NCBI RefSeq assembly: GCF_003384935.1
Contig: NZ_QTTQ01000010.1
Location: 310,001-374,000 of the forward strand
DNA: 64,000 bases
Direction of reading: 5' to 3'
From: Lutibacter oceani
Lineage (GTDB): Bacteria; Bacteroidota; Bacteroidia; Flavobacteriales; Flavobacteriaceae
In this document: one piece after another, positions 33,940-43,357 of the stretch
Numbering within the stretch: the stretch's first letter is position 1
Layout: each line of letters opens with the position of its first letter
Program-made: the position numbers and the translations under genes
The notes under the pieces: model-generated
Seen by the model: the letters and a program-made list of their open reading frames with translations, nothing else
Told to the model about the DNA's origin: nothing
Database searches by the model: none

Positions 33940-35367
33940 TTATTCAATAAAAAAATCATCTTTAAAACCAATTAAATACACTTTTTCTTGCGCTCTGGTA
34001 ACTGCAGTATATAGCCATCTTAAGTACTCAATATTTTGTCCATCAGGCAAATAAGGTTGCTCAACAAAAACTGTTTTCCATTGCCCACCTTGTGATTTAT
34101 GACAGGTTACTGCATAAGAAAATTTTACTTGTAACGCATTAAAATATTTGCTCTTTTTAACTCCTAGTAACTGCTTGTATTTAGATTTTTCATGTAAAAA
34201 ATCTTTACGAACTTCATGATACAATTTATTTGACTCTTCGTAAGATAAAGATGGAGATTCTGAAGTTAAAGTATCTAATAACAATACCGTTTCAAAAGGT
34301 TTTTCATTTGGGTAATCAATCATCCTTACTTTTACTTCAGCAAATCTAAATCCATATAAATCTTTAATATTAAAAATTTGAAGAATTTCGCAAATATCAC
34401 CATTGGCAATAAAACCAGCTTCACTGGATTCTTTTAACCAGAAATAATTATTTTTTACAACCATTACAAAATCTCCTGTTGAAATTTCGTTTTCCTGCCC
34501 TCTTATTTTACTTCTAATTTGTTGATTATACTGATTAGCACGTTTATTTGAACGCACAATAAATGCCGTATCCTCTACTCCAATATTATCATACGCAGTA
34601 TTTATGGCGTCTTCAATTTCATAACCATCTATTAATCTAATTAAATCAGGATAACCTAACTTAAATTGAAAGGTTTCAAATCCATTATTCGATAAAATCA
34701 ACCGTAATTCAGTTGCATTAATTAAAATACCTGAATCTACATGTTGACGCATGACTTCATTTAACTCAATTTCAGTTACATCCTTGTTATAATTTAACTC
34801 TAATTTTTGAGCATCTAAAGCTGGGCTAATATCTAATTTTACCGGTGGTAATTGTGCAGTATCACCTATAAATATAATTTTACAATGAACACCTGCGTAT
34901 ACAAAAGAAATTAAATCATCCAGTAGAGAACCATTTTCAAACAATTTTGCATTACTTGGGCTATCAGGAATCATTGAAGCCTCATCAATAATAAAAATGG
35001 TATTTGTATGCTTATTTGTTTGCAGTGTAAAATCTACTCCTCCTGCTTTATTTTTTTTAGGAAAGTATATTTTTTTATGAATTGTAAAAGCCTGCCTGTT
35101 GGAATACCCTGAAATTACTTTTGCAGCTCTCCCTGTTGGTGCTAACAAAACAGCTTTTTTACCAACGCGCCATAAATTATTAACTACAGTACTAATTGTA
35201 GTTGTTTTTCCAGTACCAGCATAACCTTTAATTAAAAACAAAGCATTATTGTTGTTCTCAAAAATAAATTCTGATAAATTTTCTAACAATAAATTTTGCG
35301 AATTTGTTGGTTCAAAAGGGAATTTTTCAACTAATTCTTTATAAAATTCTGGTGCGGTTTTTGTCAT
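33940..35367 (-). CDS. RecD/Dda-like superfamily 1 DNA helicase
   Basis: ATP-dependent 5'-3' DNA helicase of 475 residues from the chosen ATG at 35367 (MTKTAPEFYKELVEKFPFEP); a start 93 bases upstream would add non-conserved sequence. Motifs: Walker A GYAGTGKT (48-55), motif II IIDEASMI, motif III GDTAQLPPV, VMRQ, and the C-terminal UvrD-like TCHKSQGGQWKTV and YTAVTRAQEKVYLIG. No RecB or RecC lies nearby, so it is a stand-alone RecD2/Dda type, probably in repair or replication restart. Confidence 0.9.
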   Translation of the reverse strand: MTKTAPEFYKELVEKFPFEPTNSQNLLLENLSEFIFENNNNALFLIKGYAGTGKTTTISTVVNNLWRVGKKAVLLAPTGRAAKVISGYSNRQAFTIHKKIYFPKKNKAGGVDFTLQTNKHTNTIFIIDEASMIPDSPSNAKLFENGSLLDDLISFVYAGVHCKIIFIGDTAQLPPVKLDISPALDAQKLELNYNKDVTEIELNEVMRQHVDSGILINATELRLILSNNGFETFQFKLGYPDLIRLIDGYEIEDAINTAYDNIGVEDTAFIVRSNKRANQYNQQIRSKIRGQENEISTGDFVMVVKNNYFWLKESSEAGFIANGDICEILQIFNIKDLYGFRFAEVKVRMIDYPNEKPFETVLLLDTLTSESPSLSYEESNKLYHEVRKDFLHEKSKYKQLLGVKKSKYFNALQVKFSYAVTCHKSQGGQWKTVFVEQPYLPDGQNIEYLRWLYTAVTRAQEKVYLIGFKDDFFIE

Positions 35368-35434
35368 CTTTAAAATAAATTTCAAATATACAATTGATTT
35401 CTGCATAAAAGTTTTCCGCATTAAAAAAAATTTG

Positions 35435-35442
35435 TAGATTTG
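35435..35442 (+). promoter_or_regulatory. Putative -7 box of the 35472 gene set
   Basis: TAGATTTG fits TAnnTTTG, 29 bases before the start of the membrane protein gene. It would drive the membrane protein, DUF3822 and rsmD. Confidence 0.55.
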
Positions 35443-35471
35443 CGTACATTCACAAAACAAAAATAAAAATT

Positions 35472-36200
35472 ATGACCTTTTTGATTATCGCAGCTGGTAT
35501 TTTAGTTACAGCTCTTTTAGCGTATGCTATTGTAAATTATATTCCAAGAAAATTGCATTGGATAGTTTCAATAGTTTTAATTGCACTCGCAGCTTTATTA
35601 ATTTACAAAATTAATTTTGAAATTAGAAAACCTATAAAATTTAACAAGGCTAAAAAAGCACGATATGCAAAGGTTATAAACAACCTTAAAATTATACGTG
35701 ATGCTGAAGTAGCTCATAAAAAAGTAACAGGTACTTATACTGCCAATGGTGAAAATTTGATTAAATTTATTGATACTGCAAAATTTGCATTAACCCAAAC
35801 AAGAAACGTTCCTAAAACAATTGATGTTGGTGGTGGAATTACTAAAGAAATTGAAGAAAGAGTTGTTGATACAATTGGGTACGAAGATGTAAAAGCACAA
35901 TTTATAGGCAGGGATTACAAAAATATGCTGCAAATTCCTGGAACTGACCAGAAGTTTAAAATTGAAGTTGGTTTTGTTGAAAAAATTGCAGGTTTAAAAG
36001 CTCCAGTTTTTGAAGTAAAAGTTGATAAAGCTTTAATTTTAAAAGGAATGGACATGAATTTAGTAAAACAAGAAAAAGAAGCAATTGGTGGTGAAGAAAT
36101 TAGAGGAGAATATGTACGAATTGGTTCTTTAGGTGAAGTAAGCGAAGACGGAAACTGGCCTCCATTTTATGATAAAGGAGATAAAAAAGATAACGAATAA
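35472..36200 (+). CDS. Conserved hypothetical membrane protein
   Basis: Protein of 242 residues that I do not recognise. Two hydrophobic helices at the N-terminus (about 2-22 and 29-47) form a hairpin anchor, followed by a soluble domain of about 190 residues. The segment after the membrane (KVINNLKIIRDAEVAHKKVTGTY, broken by the hairpin end) recalls the N-terminal helix and Gly-Thr-Tyr turn of type II pseudopilins, but there is no prepilin cleavage site, so this is only a resemblance. It overlaps the DUF3822 gene by 32 bases, so the two are coupled. Confidence 0.75.
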   Translation: MTFLIIAAGILVTALLAYAIVNYIPRKLHWIVSIVLIALAALLIYKINFEIRKPIKFNKAKKARYAKVINNLKIIRDAEVAHKKVTGTYTANGENLIKFIDTAKFALTQTRNVPKTIDVGGGITKEIEERVVDTIGYEDVKAQFIGRDYKNMLQIPGTDQKFKIEVGFVEKIAGLKAPVFEVKVDKALILKGMDMNLVKQEKEAIGGEEIRGEYVRIGSLGEVSEDGNWPPFYDKGDKKDNE

Positions 36201-37011
36201 AAACCTAGATTTTAAAAATCTAGAAGAAAACCATTTATCCATCCAACTTAGTTTGGATGGATTTTCTTTTTGTATTTATAACAAAGTTCACAATGCCATA
36301 AGTGTATTTGCTAATTATGAATTTGAAAAAACTCCAGCAACTCCTTTTGAACATTTAGAGTTTATAAAACAATTATATCATCAAGAAGAATTATTAAAAT
36401 TAAAATATAAAACAGTAAATGTTACACATTTTAATAATTTAGTTACCCAAGTACCACTTCCATTCTTTAATAAGGATAATTTATCCGATTACTTACAAAA
36501 TACTGTTAAAGTACTTGAGAATGATTACATTACCTATGATGAAGTAAATAATTCAGAAATAATTAATGTATACATTCCATTTGTAAATATTAATAACTTT
36601 TTAATTGATACGTATGGAACTTTTATTTTTAAACATTCATCTACAGTATTAATTGAAACACTTTTAAATAAATATAAAAATTTTGATGACGATTTTTGCT
36701 TTGTAAATGTTACTAATTTTAATTTTGAAATAGTAATTATAAAAAACAAAAAATTAGCATTATTTAATTGTTTTTCCTTTAAAACTAAGGAAGATTTTAT
36801 TTACTATATTCTTTTTACAGCAGAACAACTAAACTTAAATCCTGAAGAATTTAACCTTGTTCTTTTAGGTGATATTGAACAAGAATCAGAATTATATAAC
36901 ATGCTATACCAATATATTAGAAATATAAAATTCTACGATTTTGAAAATCCAAATCAATCCATTGAAGGTCTTTCTTTACACTCACACTTTACTATTCTAA
37001 ATCAAATTTAA
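36169..37011 (+). CDS. DUF3822 family protein
   Basis: Protein of 280 residues of the DUF3822 family, confined to Bacteroidota. The mark is NHLSIQLSLDGFSFCIYN near residue 21, which resembles the first strand of an actin/hexokinase-like ATPase fold. No catalytic residues are known to me. The start at 36169 lies inside the previous gene; no later in-frame ATG precedes the conserved region. Its stop overlaps the rsmD start by one base (TAATG), as often seen in Flavobacteriaceae. Confidence 0.8.
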   Translation: MIKEIKKITNKNLDFKNLEENHLSIQLSLDGFSFCIYNKVHNAISVFANYEFEKTPATPFEHLEFIKQLYHQEELLKLKYKTVNVTHFNNLVTQVPLPFFNKDNLSDYLQNTVKVLENDYITYDEVNNSEIINVYIPFVNINNFLIDTYGTFIFKHSSTVLIETLLNKYKNFDDDFCFVNVTNFNFEIVIIKNKKLALFNCFSFKTKEDFIYYILFTAEQLNLNPEEFNLVLLGDIEQESELYNMLYQYIRNIKFYDFENPNQSIEGLSLHSHFTILNQI

Positions 37012-37565
37012 TGCGCATTATTTCAGGTAAATATAAAAGTAAACGTATTCAGGCTCCAAAAAAATTACCTGTTAGGCCAACCACAGATATGGCTAAAGAA
37101 GCACTATTTAACATTATAAATAACTTATATTATTTTGATGAATTAACAGTTTTGGACTTGTTTTCGGGTACTGGAAATATAAGTTATGAATTTGCGTCGA
37201 GAGGAACCTCCAATATTACTTCTGTAGATGCCAATTTTGGTTGTATAAAATTTATAAATGAAACCTCTAAAGAATTAGAAGCGACTATTAATACAATTAA
37301 AAGCGATGTCTTTAAATTTTTAGAAAATTCAACATCAAAATTTGACATAATTTTTGCTGATCCTCCGTATGATTTTGAATTAGAAAAATTTGAAAAAATT
37401 GTTGATTTAGTATTTCAAAATGAATTACTTACTGAAAATGGATTGTTAATTGTTGAACATTCTAAACACACCAAATTAGATACTCATAAAAAAATAAGTT
37501 ATCAAAAAAAATATGGTGGAAACATGTTTAGTTTCTTTGAAAATTCAGAAGAAGAATTAGAATAA
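37011..37565 (+). CDS. rsmD: 16S rRNA (guanine966-N2)-methyltransferase
   Basis: SAM-dependent methyltransferase of 184 residues. It starts [13 protein letters not shown], then [15 protein letters not shown], the SAM-binding [18 protein letters not shown], and the catalytic DPPY motif (FADPPYDF). Coupled to DUF3822. Its 3' end overlaps the convergent moxR gene by 9 bases. Confidence 0.95.
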   Translation: MRIISGKYKSKRIQAPKKLPVRPTTDMAKEALFNIINNLYYFDELTVLDLFSGTGNISYEFASRGTSNITSVDANFGCIKFINETSKELEATINTIKSDVFKFLENSTSKFDIIFADPPYDFELEKFEKIVDLVFQNELLTENGLLIVEHSKHTKLDTHKKISYQKKYGGNMFSFFENSEEELE

Positions 37566-38510
37566 GGATTTTATTATTTGTTTTTCAGAAATTCCTTCAG
37601 CCTCAGCTTTATAATTTTTAACAATTCTGTGTTTTAGAATTGAATAAGCTACTGCTTGAACATCTTCAATATCTGGCGAATATTTACCATTAACTGCTGC
37701 ATTTGCTTTTGCACCTAAAATTAAATTTTGTGAAGCTCTTGGCCCAGCACCCCAATCAATATAATTATTTACTATTTCTGGAGAAAATTCTGAATTTGGT
37801 CTTGTTTTAGAAACTAATTTAACCGCATACTCAATTACATTATTTGCAACTGGAATTCTTCTAACCAAATGTTGAAAATTAATAATTTCTTCTGAAGTTA
37901 ATATTGAATTTATTTTTGTTTTTTCATCATTTGTTGTGCTTTTAACAACTTCAACTTCTTCATCAAAACTTGGATAATCCAATTGAATAGAAAACATAAA
38001 CCTATCCAATTGTGCTTCTGGTAGTGGGTAAGTTCCCTCCTGCTCAATTGGGTTTTGAGTTGCTAATACAAAAAATGGTTCAGCTAAAATATGATGATGC
38101 CCCGCAACAGTTACAGAACGCTCTTGCATAGCTTCCAAGAGTGCAGCTTGTGTTTTTGGCGGTGTTCTATTTATTTCATCAGCTAATATAATATTGCTAA
38201 AAATAGGACCTTTTATGAATTTAAAATGACTGGTTTCATCTAATATTTCACTTCCTAAAATATCAGATGGCATTAAATCTGGTGTAAATTGAATACGTTT
38301 AAAGTTTAATCCTAAAGTTTCGGCTATTGTGTGTACAATTAGTGTTTTTGCTAATCCTGGAACTCCTATTAAAAGAGAATGTCCACCACTTAAAATTGAA
38401 AGTAAAATGTGGTCTATAGCTTCATTTTGACCAATAATTACCTTTCCAATTTCTTTTTTTAAATCTTTATGTTTTAGAACTAATTCTTTTAAAATATCAA
38501 CATCAGACAT
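37557..38510 (-). CDS. MoxR family AAA+ ATPase
   Basis: Chaperone-like AAA+ ATPase of 317 residues from the ATG at 38510, one base after the upstream stop; an ATG 33 bases earlier lies inside that gene. Walker A GVPGLAKT (49-56), Walker B IILADE (105-110) with [18 protein letters not shown], and the arginine-rich QLDRFMF segment are present. MoxR proteins usually act with VWA-domain proteins, but none is in this window; here the gene ends an operon of three SurA-like proteins, which suggests a role in envelope protein quality control. Confidence 0.93.
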   Translation of the reverse strand: MSDVDILKELVLKHKDLKKEIGKVIIGQNEAIDHILLSILSGGHSLLIGVPGLAKTLIVHTIAETLGLNFKRIQFTPDLMPSDILGSEILDETSHFKFIKGPIFSNIILADEINRTPPKTQAALLEAMQERSVTVAGHHHILAEPFFVLATQNPIEQEGTYPLPEAQLDRFMFSIQLDYPSFDEEVEVVKSTTNDEKTKINSILTSEEIINFQHLVRRIPVANNVIEYAVKLVSKTRPNSEFSPEIVNNYIDWGAGPRASQNLILGAKANAAVNGKYSPDIEDVQAVAYSILKHRIVKNYKAEAEGISEKQIIKSLF

Positions 38511-38511
38511 A

Positions 38512-39870
38512 TTATTCCTTTTTCCAATTATTTTTAAACTCACATTTTTTAAAATCCTTATTAATTTTTATGTAAGTGTCTTCAATTTTGTTTTTAGCCC
38601 ATTTATCAACGGTTTCCTCTTGCTTTTTTTGTAATGTTAATTGTTGAATTTTTTCGTAATCTTGCGTGAAATTAGCAGTATGAGTTTCATTTTTGCTTTT
38701 CAACAATATAATTTTATGCATTTTTGCACCGCCTCTAATTTCATCAAAGAAAGGTTCTGTTATTTCACCTGCCTTTAGGCTACTTACTTTACTATATAAA
38801 TTAGGATCCATACGTGTTAAATCAAAACGCGTATCGTTTGTTTGTGGGTTTAATATTAACCCTTTATTGCTTCTGGTTTCTATATCATCAGAATATTTAA
38901 GGACTGCATCTTCAAAAGTAATTTCACCATTTATAACTTGTTCACGTACTTTAGCCAACTCAGCTTTAGATGCATCTAATTCTTCCTGGGTAATTTTAGG
39001 TTGAATTAATATATGACGCACATCTCTCTCTTGACCTTTTACTTTTTCAACTTGGATAATATGAAAACCAAAACCAGATTCAAATGGTTCAGAAATTTCC
39101 CCTTCATCTAAACTAAAAGCCACTTCTTTAAATTCCTTAATAAAATTAGATTCTCTTGTAATAGTATATTTACCTCCTGCACCTGCACCATTTCCTGAAA
39201 CAGCTGGATCATCAGAGTTTATTAATGCTTTAAGTCTAAAACTATATCCTTCTTCAATATCTTTTTTAATGCTATTTAGTTTTTCAAATACACGGTTGGT
39301 TTCTTCTTCAGTAGGTTTTAGGGTTTTTACAATTTGAGCCAATTCAATTTCTGCACTAAATTCAGGTAAACTATTTTCTTTTTCCAGATTTTTAAAATAA
39401 GTTCTAACTTCTTCTGGAGTTACATCAATTTTTTCAGTAATACTTGCGCGTTCACGTTGAATTAAAAGTTGTTCATTTTGTATGGTGTACAATTCTTTTC
39501 TAAGATCTTCTTCATCTGAAAAACCATAATATTCTACAACTGCATCTATTGATCCTAGTTGCTGACCAAAATAAGCTATATTACGTTCTACTTCAGAATT
39601 AACTTCGGCTTCAGAAACCTCAATACTATCAATAACAGCGTGATGAGCTAATAATTTTTGAGTCATAATTTCTTCAAGAATTTCACAATCTGTAATATCT
39701 ATTTTACCCTCAATACGTTGCTGTAATTCTTTTTTAAACTTATCAATATCAGAATCTAATACAATATTTTTACCTACTACAACGGCAACACCATCCACTT
39801 TTATTCGTTCTTGAGCATTTATTCCAATAAAAATAAAAAGGAAAGCTATTAATATACTGTTTTTCATCAT
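38512..39870 (-). CDS. SurA-like periplasmic peptidyl-prolyl isomerase
   Basis: Exported parvulin-type chaperone of 452 residues from the ATG at 39870. Signal peptide ends GINAQ. An N-terminal SurA chaperone region ([21 protein letters not shown], with a variable break) is followed by two PPIase-like domains: [11 protein letters not shown] to [12 protein letters not shown], and [10 protein letters not shown] to [13 protein letters not shown]. Its likely role is folding outer-membrane proteins. It is the third gene of a tight four-gene unit, each spaced by one base. Confidence 0.88.
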   Translation of the reverse strand: MMKNSILIAFLFIFIGINAQERIKVDGVAVVVGKNIVLDSDIDKFKKELQQRIEGKIDITDCEILEEIMTQKLLAHHAVIDSIEVSEAEVNSEVERNIAYFGQQLGSIDAVVEYYGFSDEEDLRKELYTIQNEQLLIQRERASITEKIDVTPEEVRTYFKNLEKENSLPEFSAEIELAQIVKTLKPTEEETNRVFEKLNSIKKDIEEGYSFRLKALINSDDPAVSGNGAGAGGKYTITRESNFIKEFKEVAFSLDEGEISEPFESGFGFHIIQVEKVKGQERDVRHILIQPKITQEELDASKAELAKVREQVINGEITFEDAVLKYSDDIETRSNKGLILNPQTNDTRFDLTRMDPNLYSKVSSLKAGEITEPFFDEIRGGAKMHKIILLKSKNETHTANFTQDYEKIQQLTLQKKQEETVDKWAKNKIEDTYIKINKDFKKCEFKNNWKKE

Positions 39871-39871
39871 G

Positions 39872-40720
39872 TTAGTATGTTTCAATTTGTTGTTTTTTTC
39901 TTGCATCATCAATTAAAGTTTCTTCAATTTTTCTTAATAATAATAATTTACGTTGGTGTAAAATCATTTGCTTTATAGTTGGTGTTATGTAGCTTTTTGG
40001 GGCTATATCGTTTCGTTTTAACACCTCTTTTATGGTCACCAAATATAAGCTTAATGAATCTTCTTTTTGAATAAAATTTCCTTTTTTTAATATTTCGTTT
40101 TTATCAACATTTTTTAAAACTGTAACTTTAGAAACTAAGTCACTATATTTTACCCAAACTGAATCGTTTAAATGGTGAGAATTTAACGCTAACTCGTTTG
40201 CGTGTAAACTATCCAAATCCTTTTTTTTAGTTGATTTAAATAGCTTTAACAATTCATTTTTATTATAAACGTCTTTTCCAATCTTGATATATTTCAACTT
40301 CAACAATTCTTCATTTAGTTTAAAATTTTGATTGTTTTTTGAATAAAAATCATCAATATCCTCATTTGTAACAACGGTGTCTAAATATTGTTTAACTACC
40401 GCCTCTTTATAGGAATTAATAAATAAATCTTCACGGTATTTTTTAACCAAATTTTCAAAATCTTCCGCTTTGTTTTCTAAATTTAATTGTGCTTTAGATA
40501 AAAGAAGCTGTTGTTTAATCCAATTATTTATATAATTGTTGGCTAATAAAATACTATCGTTTGTATTAATTTCATTATTAAATATTTTTTTTAAATCATC
40601 TTTATACAAATACGTGTTATTTACACGTGCTACAGCTTCACGATTTTCATTTTTAATAGTGAAATAATTGCAGGAATGCAATACTAAAATCCCAATTATA
40701 TAAATATATAATTTCTTCAA
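39872..40720 (-). CDS. Lipoprotein related to SurA N-terminal domain
   Basis: Predicted lipoprotein of 282 residues, with the lipobox LHSC (Cys17) after a short hydrophobic signal. It has VARVNNTYLYKDDLKKIF, the SurA-like opening, and a long helical stretch, and then only a weak trace of a parvulin domain with no HILV or GYHI motif. It probably keeps a chaperone function without isomerase activity. It lies between two complete PPIase genes with one-base spacers. Confidence 0.78.
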   Translation of the reverse strand: MKKLYIYIIGILVLHSCNYFTIKNENREAVARVNNTYLYKDDLKKIFNNEINTNDSILLANNYINNWIKQQLLLSKAQLNLENKAEDFENLVKKYREDLFINSYKEAVVKQYLDTVVTNEDIDDFYSKNNQNFKLNEELLKLKYIKIGKDVYNKNELLKLFKSTKKKDLDSLHANELALNSHHLNDSVWVKYSDLVSKVTVLKNVDKNEILKKGNFIQKEDSLSLYLVTIKEVLKRNDIAPKSYITPTIKQMILHQRKLLLLRKIEETLIDDARKKQQIETY

Positions 40721-40721
40721 T

Positions 40722-42329
40722 TTAAACTTTATTTAATTTTAATAATTTCTTTTTTACCTTATTATTTATTTTAACCTGATACTTTTTGTGCAAAGAATCA
40801 ATCCATAATTTTTCTAAATAATTTTGGTAATCGCTAATTACTACTCCTTTAATATCTTCTAAAATAGCTCCTTTATATTTTTTATCTTTAACAGCATTAA
40901 AATAATTTGAAAGCCCTAAACTATCTTTAGATTTTTCCCATACTTTCTTTTCCAACAAATCAAAAAGTAATAACCCTTCTTTAAATTCATTATAAGTTGC
41001 CGCAAACTCTTTATTGGTAAACTCAATATTTTCTTTATAATAGTTTAAAACTTCTTGTTCTTTAAAACTATTAAAGGCCTCATTTACTGTATTATATTTA
41101 GCTTTCTTTAAAAAAGACACAAAACTATTCTGATTTATATTTTTATTCTCTATTGTAAGTATGTTGCTGTTAAATATTTTTGAATCATTTCTCCAATCAT
41201 CAGTTTTAAATTGATTTAGTGCATTTTCATGAACCCTTATTTCGTATTCATCAAATAATTTATCAACAACTGATTGCCCTATTAAATTTGAACGGTTATC
41301 TCTTTTAATCTTTTGAGTTAGATTATCCTTGACTTTTTCAAAACTTTCAATTGGATATTTATTCAACAATTTTATAATATGCCAACCATATTTAGTTTGA
41401 AAAGGTGTTGAAATTTCTCCTACTGTTTGCAGTTTAAACGCAACATTAGAAAAATCTTCAACCATTTGACCGTAACTAAATTTATTTAATTTTCCACCAT
41501 TAACAGCACTTGCATTATCTTCTGAAACTCTAGTTGCAATTGCTTCAAAACTTTCATTTTCATTTATCACTAAATTATAAATTGAATCTATTCTCTTTTT
41601 TGCTTTATTAGATTCGCTTTTTAACATAATATGTGCAACTTCCAATTCTCCTCTTGCATCTCTTTTATCATGCACTTGCACAATATGATATCCAAATTTT
41701 GTTTTAAATGGTTTAGAAATAGTATTAACAGGAGTTGAATATACAGCATTTTCAAAAGGATAAACCATTTGCAAAGCAGTAAAAAAACCTAAATTACCTC
41801 CATTTTGCTCAACAGATGGATCCTCAGAATATTGTTTAGCTACTTCAGAAAATGATTTTCCCTGCAGCACTTTTTCACGAGCTTCTAACAATTTATTATA
41901 GGCTAGTAAAGTGTCATTTGGAGTTGCGTTGGGCTTTATAAAAACAAGCATATGGCTTGCGTTAACTTCTTTTAAAAGCCTTTCATAAGCTTCTTTAACC
42001 AATTTGTCAGTTACTTCTTTATCTTTTAAATAAGGCTGAATCAGTCTGTTTTTATAATCTTTTAATTCATTAATATATTTTTGAAAAGTATCTAGTTTTA
42101 AATCTTTTGCTTCTTTTACCTTTAGTTTATAGTTTATAAATAACTTTAAATAATCTTCTAAACTATTTGCTGAATCAGGAATAATGTTTCTATTTTTTTC
42201 ATAATTATAAATAAATTCCTGAGTATCATAAGAAGCATCATTTATTCTAAATAATGTTGACTGTTTAGTTTGAGAAAAACTATAAATACTAACAAAACAA
42301 AAAATAATTAATACATTATTTAACTTCAT
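40722..42329 (-). CDS. Periplasmic peptidyl-prolyl isomerase with two parvulin domains
   Basis: Exported protein of 535 residues, signal peptide ending SFSQ. Two full parvulin domains are in tandem: ASHMLVFIKPN to KFGYHIVQVHDKR (about 125-225) and VAHIMLKSE to KYGWHIIKLLNKY (about 232-333). A helical C-terminal part of about 200 residues follows. First gene of the four-gene unit ending in moxR. Likely chaperone for outer-membrane proteins in the periplasm. Confidence 0.9.
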   Translation of the reverse strand: MKLNNVLIIFCFVSIYSFSQTKQSTLFRINDASYDTQEFIYNYEKNRNIIPDSANSLEDYLKLFINYKLKVKEAKDLKLDTFQKYINELKDYKNRLIQPYLKDKEVTDKLVKEAYERLLKEVNASHMLVFIKPNATPNDTLLAYNKLLEAREKVLQGKSFSEVAKQYSEDPSVEQNGGNLGFFTALQMVYPFENAVYSTPVNTISKPFKTKFGYHIVQVHDKRDARGELEVAHIMLKSESNKAKKRIDSIYNLVINENESFEAIATRVSEDNASAVNGGKLNKFSYGQMVEDFSNVAFKLQTVGEISTPFQTKYGWHIIKLLNKYPIESFEKVKDNLTQKIKRDNRSNLIGQSVVDKLFDEYEIRVHENALNQFKTDDWRNDSKIFNSNILTIENKNINQNSFVSFLKKAKYNTVNEAFNSFKEQEVLNYYKENIEFTNKEFAATYNEFKEGLLLFDLLEKKVWEKSKDSLGLSNYFNAVKDKKYKGAILEDIKGVVISDYQNYLEKLWIDSLHKKYQVKINNKVKKKLLKLNKV

Positions 42330-42423
42330 AAAACTGTAATTTTTGTTTTTAAATTAAAACATATAAGATTAACAAAAAACGCTGCAATTTATTTTATATT
42401 TTTTAATTTGAATGTTAAAGCAA

Positions 42424-42705
42424 TCACAAAGAAATTATACCTTCTATTTTTTCTGCTAGCTGATATTTTAAAATAATATCATCAGCTTTTTTCATAACAA
42501 TATGAATTGAAACGCTGGTGTATTTTCCTGTTTTTGAAGTTTTTTTATTAATTACTGCACCTTCATAATTAAATAAATTTTCAACCTGATCAATTTTAGA
42601 AGTATCAGAAGGTACAATAAATTTAAAAAGGTATTTTGTTGGAAAACTAGTATCCTGTTTTAATTTTTTCTTTAATTTTTTATAAAATTGTGTTCTATTA
42701 TCCAT
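42424..42705 (-). CDS. DUF493 (YbeD-like) family protein
   Basis: Protein of 93 residues with the alpha/beta ACT-like fold of DUF493: FPTKYLFKFIVPSD, then KTGKYTSVSIHIVMKKADDI, broken by Ser/Val variation, and YQLAEKIEGI. Function unknown; related proteins are thought to be regulatory. It is divergent from the ATPase gene at 42824. Confidence 0.82.
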   Translation of the reverse strand: MDNRTQFYKKLKKKLKQDTSFPTKYLFKFIVPSDTSKIDQVENLFNYEGAVINKKTSKTGKYTSVSIHIVMKKADDIILKYQLAEKIEGIISL

Positions 42706-42731
42706 CTACTTTTTTTTAAAAATATAAATTG

Positions 42732-42739
42732 CAAATATA
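42732..42739 (-). promoter_or_regulatory. Putative -7 box of the DUF493 gene
   Basis: TATATTTG on the minus strand (42739-42732) fits TAnnTTTG, 26 bases before the start codon. Confidence 0.5.
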
Positions 42740-42811
42740 ATACCAAGCTAAAATGTTAATATTTTACTGACAAAATTACATTAATATTTTAGTATAATTT
42801 ATTGAATAACT

Positions 42812-42819
42812 TATTTTTG
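42812..42819 (+). promoter_or_regulatory. -7 box immediately before the ATPase gene (possible leaderless transcript)
   Basis: TATTTTTG fits TAnnTTTG and ends only 4 bases before the ATG at 42824. If used, transcription would start at or within the start codon, giving a leaderless mRNA. The match may be chance in such AT-rich DNA. Confidence 0.4.
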
Positions 42820-42823
42820 TAAT

Positions 42824-43357
42824 ATGCAAAATAAAATTGTAATAACTGGCGGACCAGGAACTGGAAAATCTACGGTAATTGAAGAACTTAATAATCGTAA
42901 TTTTTTATGTATGTCCGAAATTTCAAGAGAAGTTATATTAAATGCTCGCGCTGATGGAATTGAACAATTATTTTTAAAAAAACCATTACTATTTAGTGAG
43001 TTATTGCTTGAAGGCAGAATTAACCAGTATATTGAAGCAGAGAAAAAAAATACTGATGTTGTTTTTTTCGATAGAGGAATTCCTGATGTGCATGCGTATA
43101 TGAATTATATAAGTATCGATTACCCAAAAACGTATGTAAACAAGAGTAATTTATACCGATACAATTACATTTTTTTAATGCCACCATGGGAAGAAATTTA
43201 TATTTCAGATAACGAACGTTATGAAAATTTTGAGCAGGCTTTAGCAATTCACAACCATTTAGAACGTACATATAAAAACTTAAATTACCCAATTATTGAA
43301 GTTCCAACCGGAACAGTAGAAGAAAGAGCTGATTTTATTTTGAAGTGTATTAAATAA
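42824..43357 (+). CDS. NadR-like P-loop ATPase/kinase (AAA_28 type)
   Basis: P-loop protein of 177 residues. Walker A GGPGTGKST is at 8-16, with MSEISREVI after it, and Walker B-like VVFFDRGIPDVHAYM in mid-protein. These match the AAA_28/NadR kinase group, of which some members phosphorylate nucleosides. The substrate is unknown. Its stop overlaps the recQ start by one base (TAATG). Confidence 0.83.
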   Translation: MQNKIVITGGPGTGKSTVIEELNNRNFLCMSEISREVILNARADGIEQLFLKKPLLFSELLLEGRINQYIEAEKKNTDVVFFDRGIPDVHAYMNYISIDYPKTYVNKSNLYRYNYIFLMPPWEEIYISDNERYENFEQALAIHNHLERTYKNLNYPIIEVPTGTVEERADFILKCIK

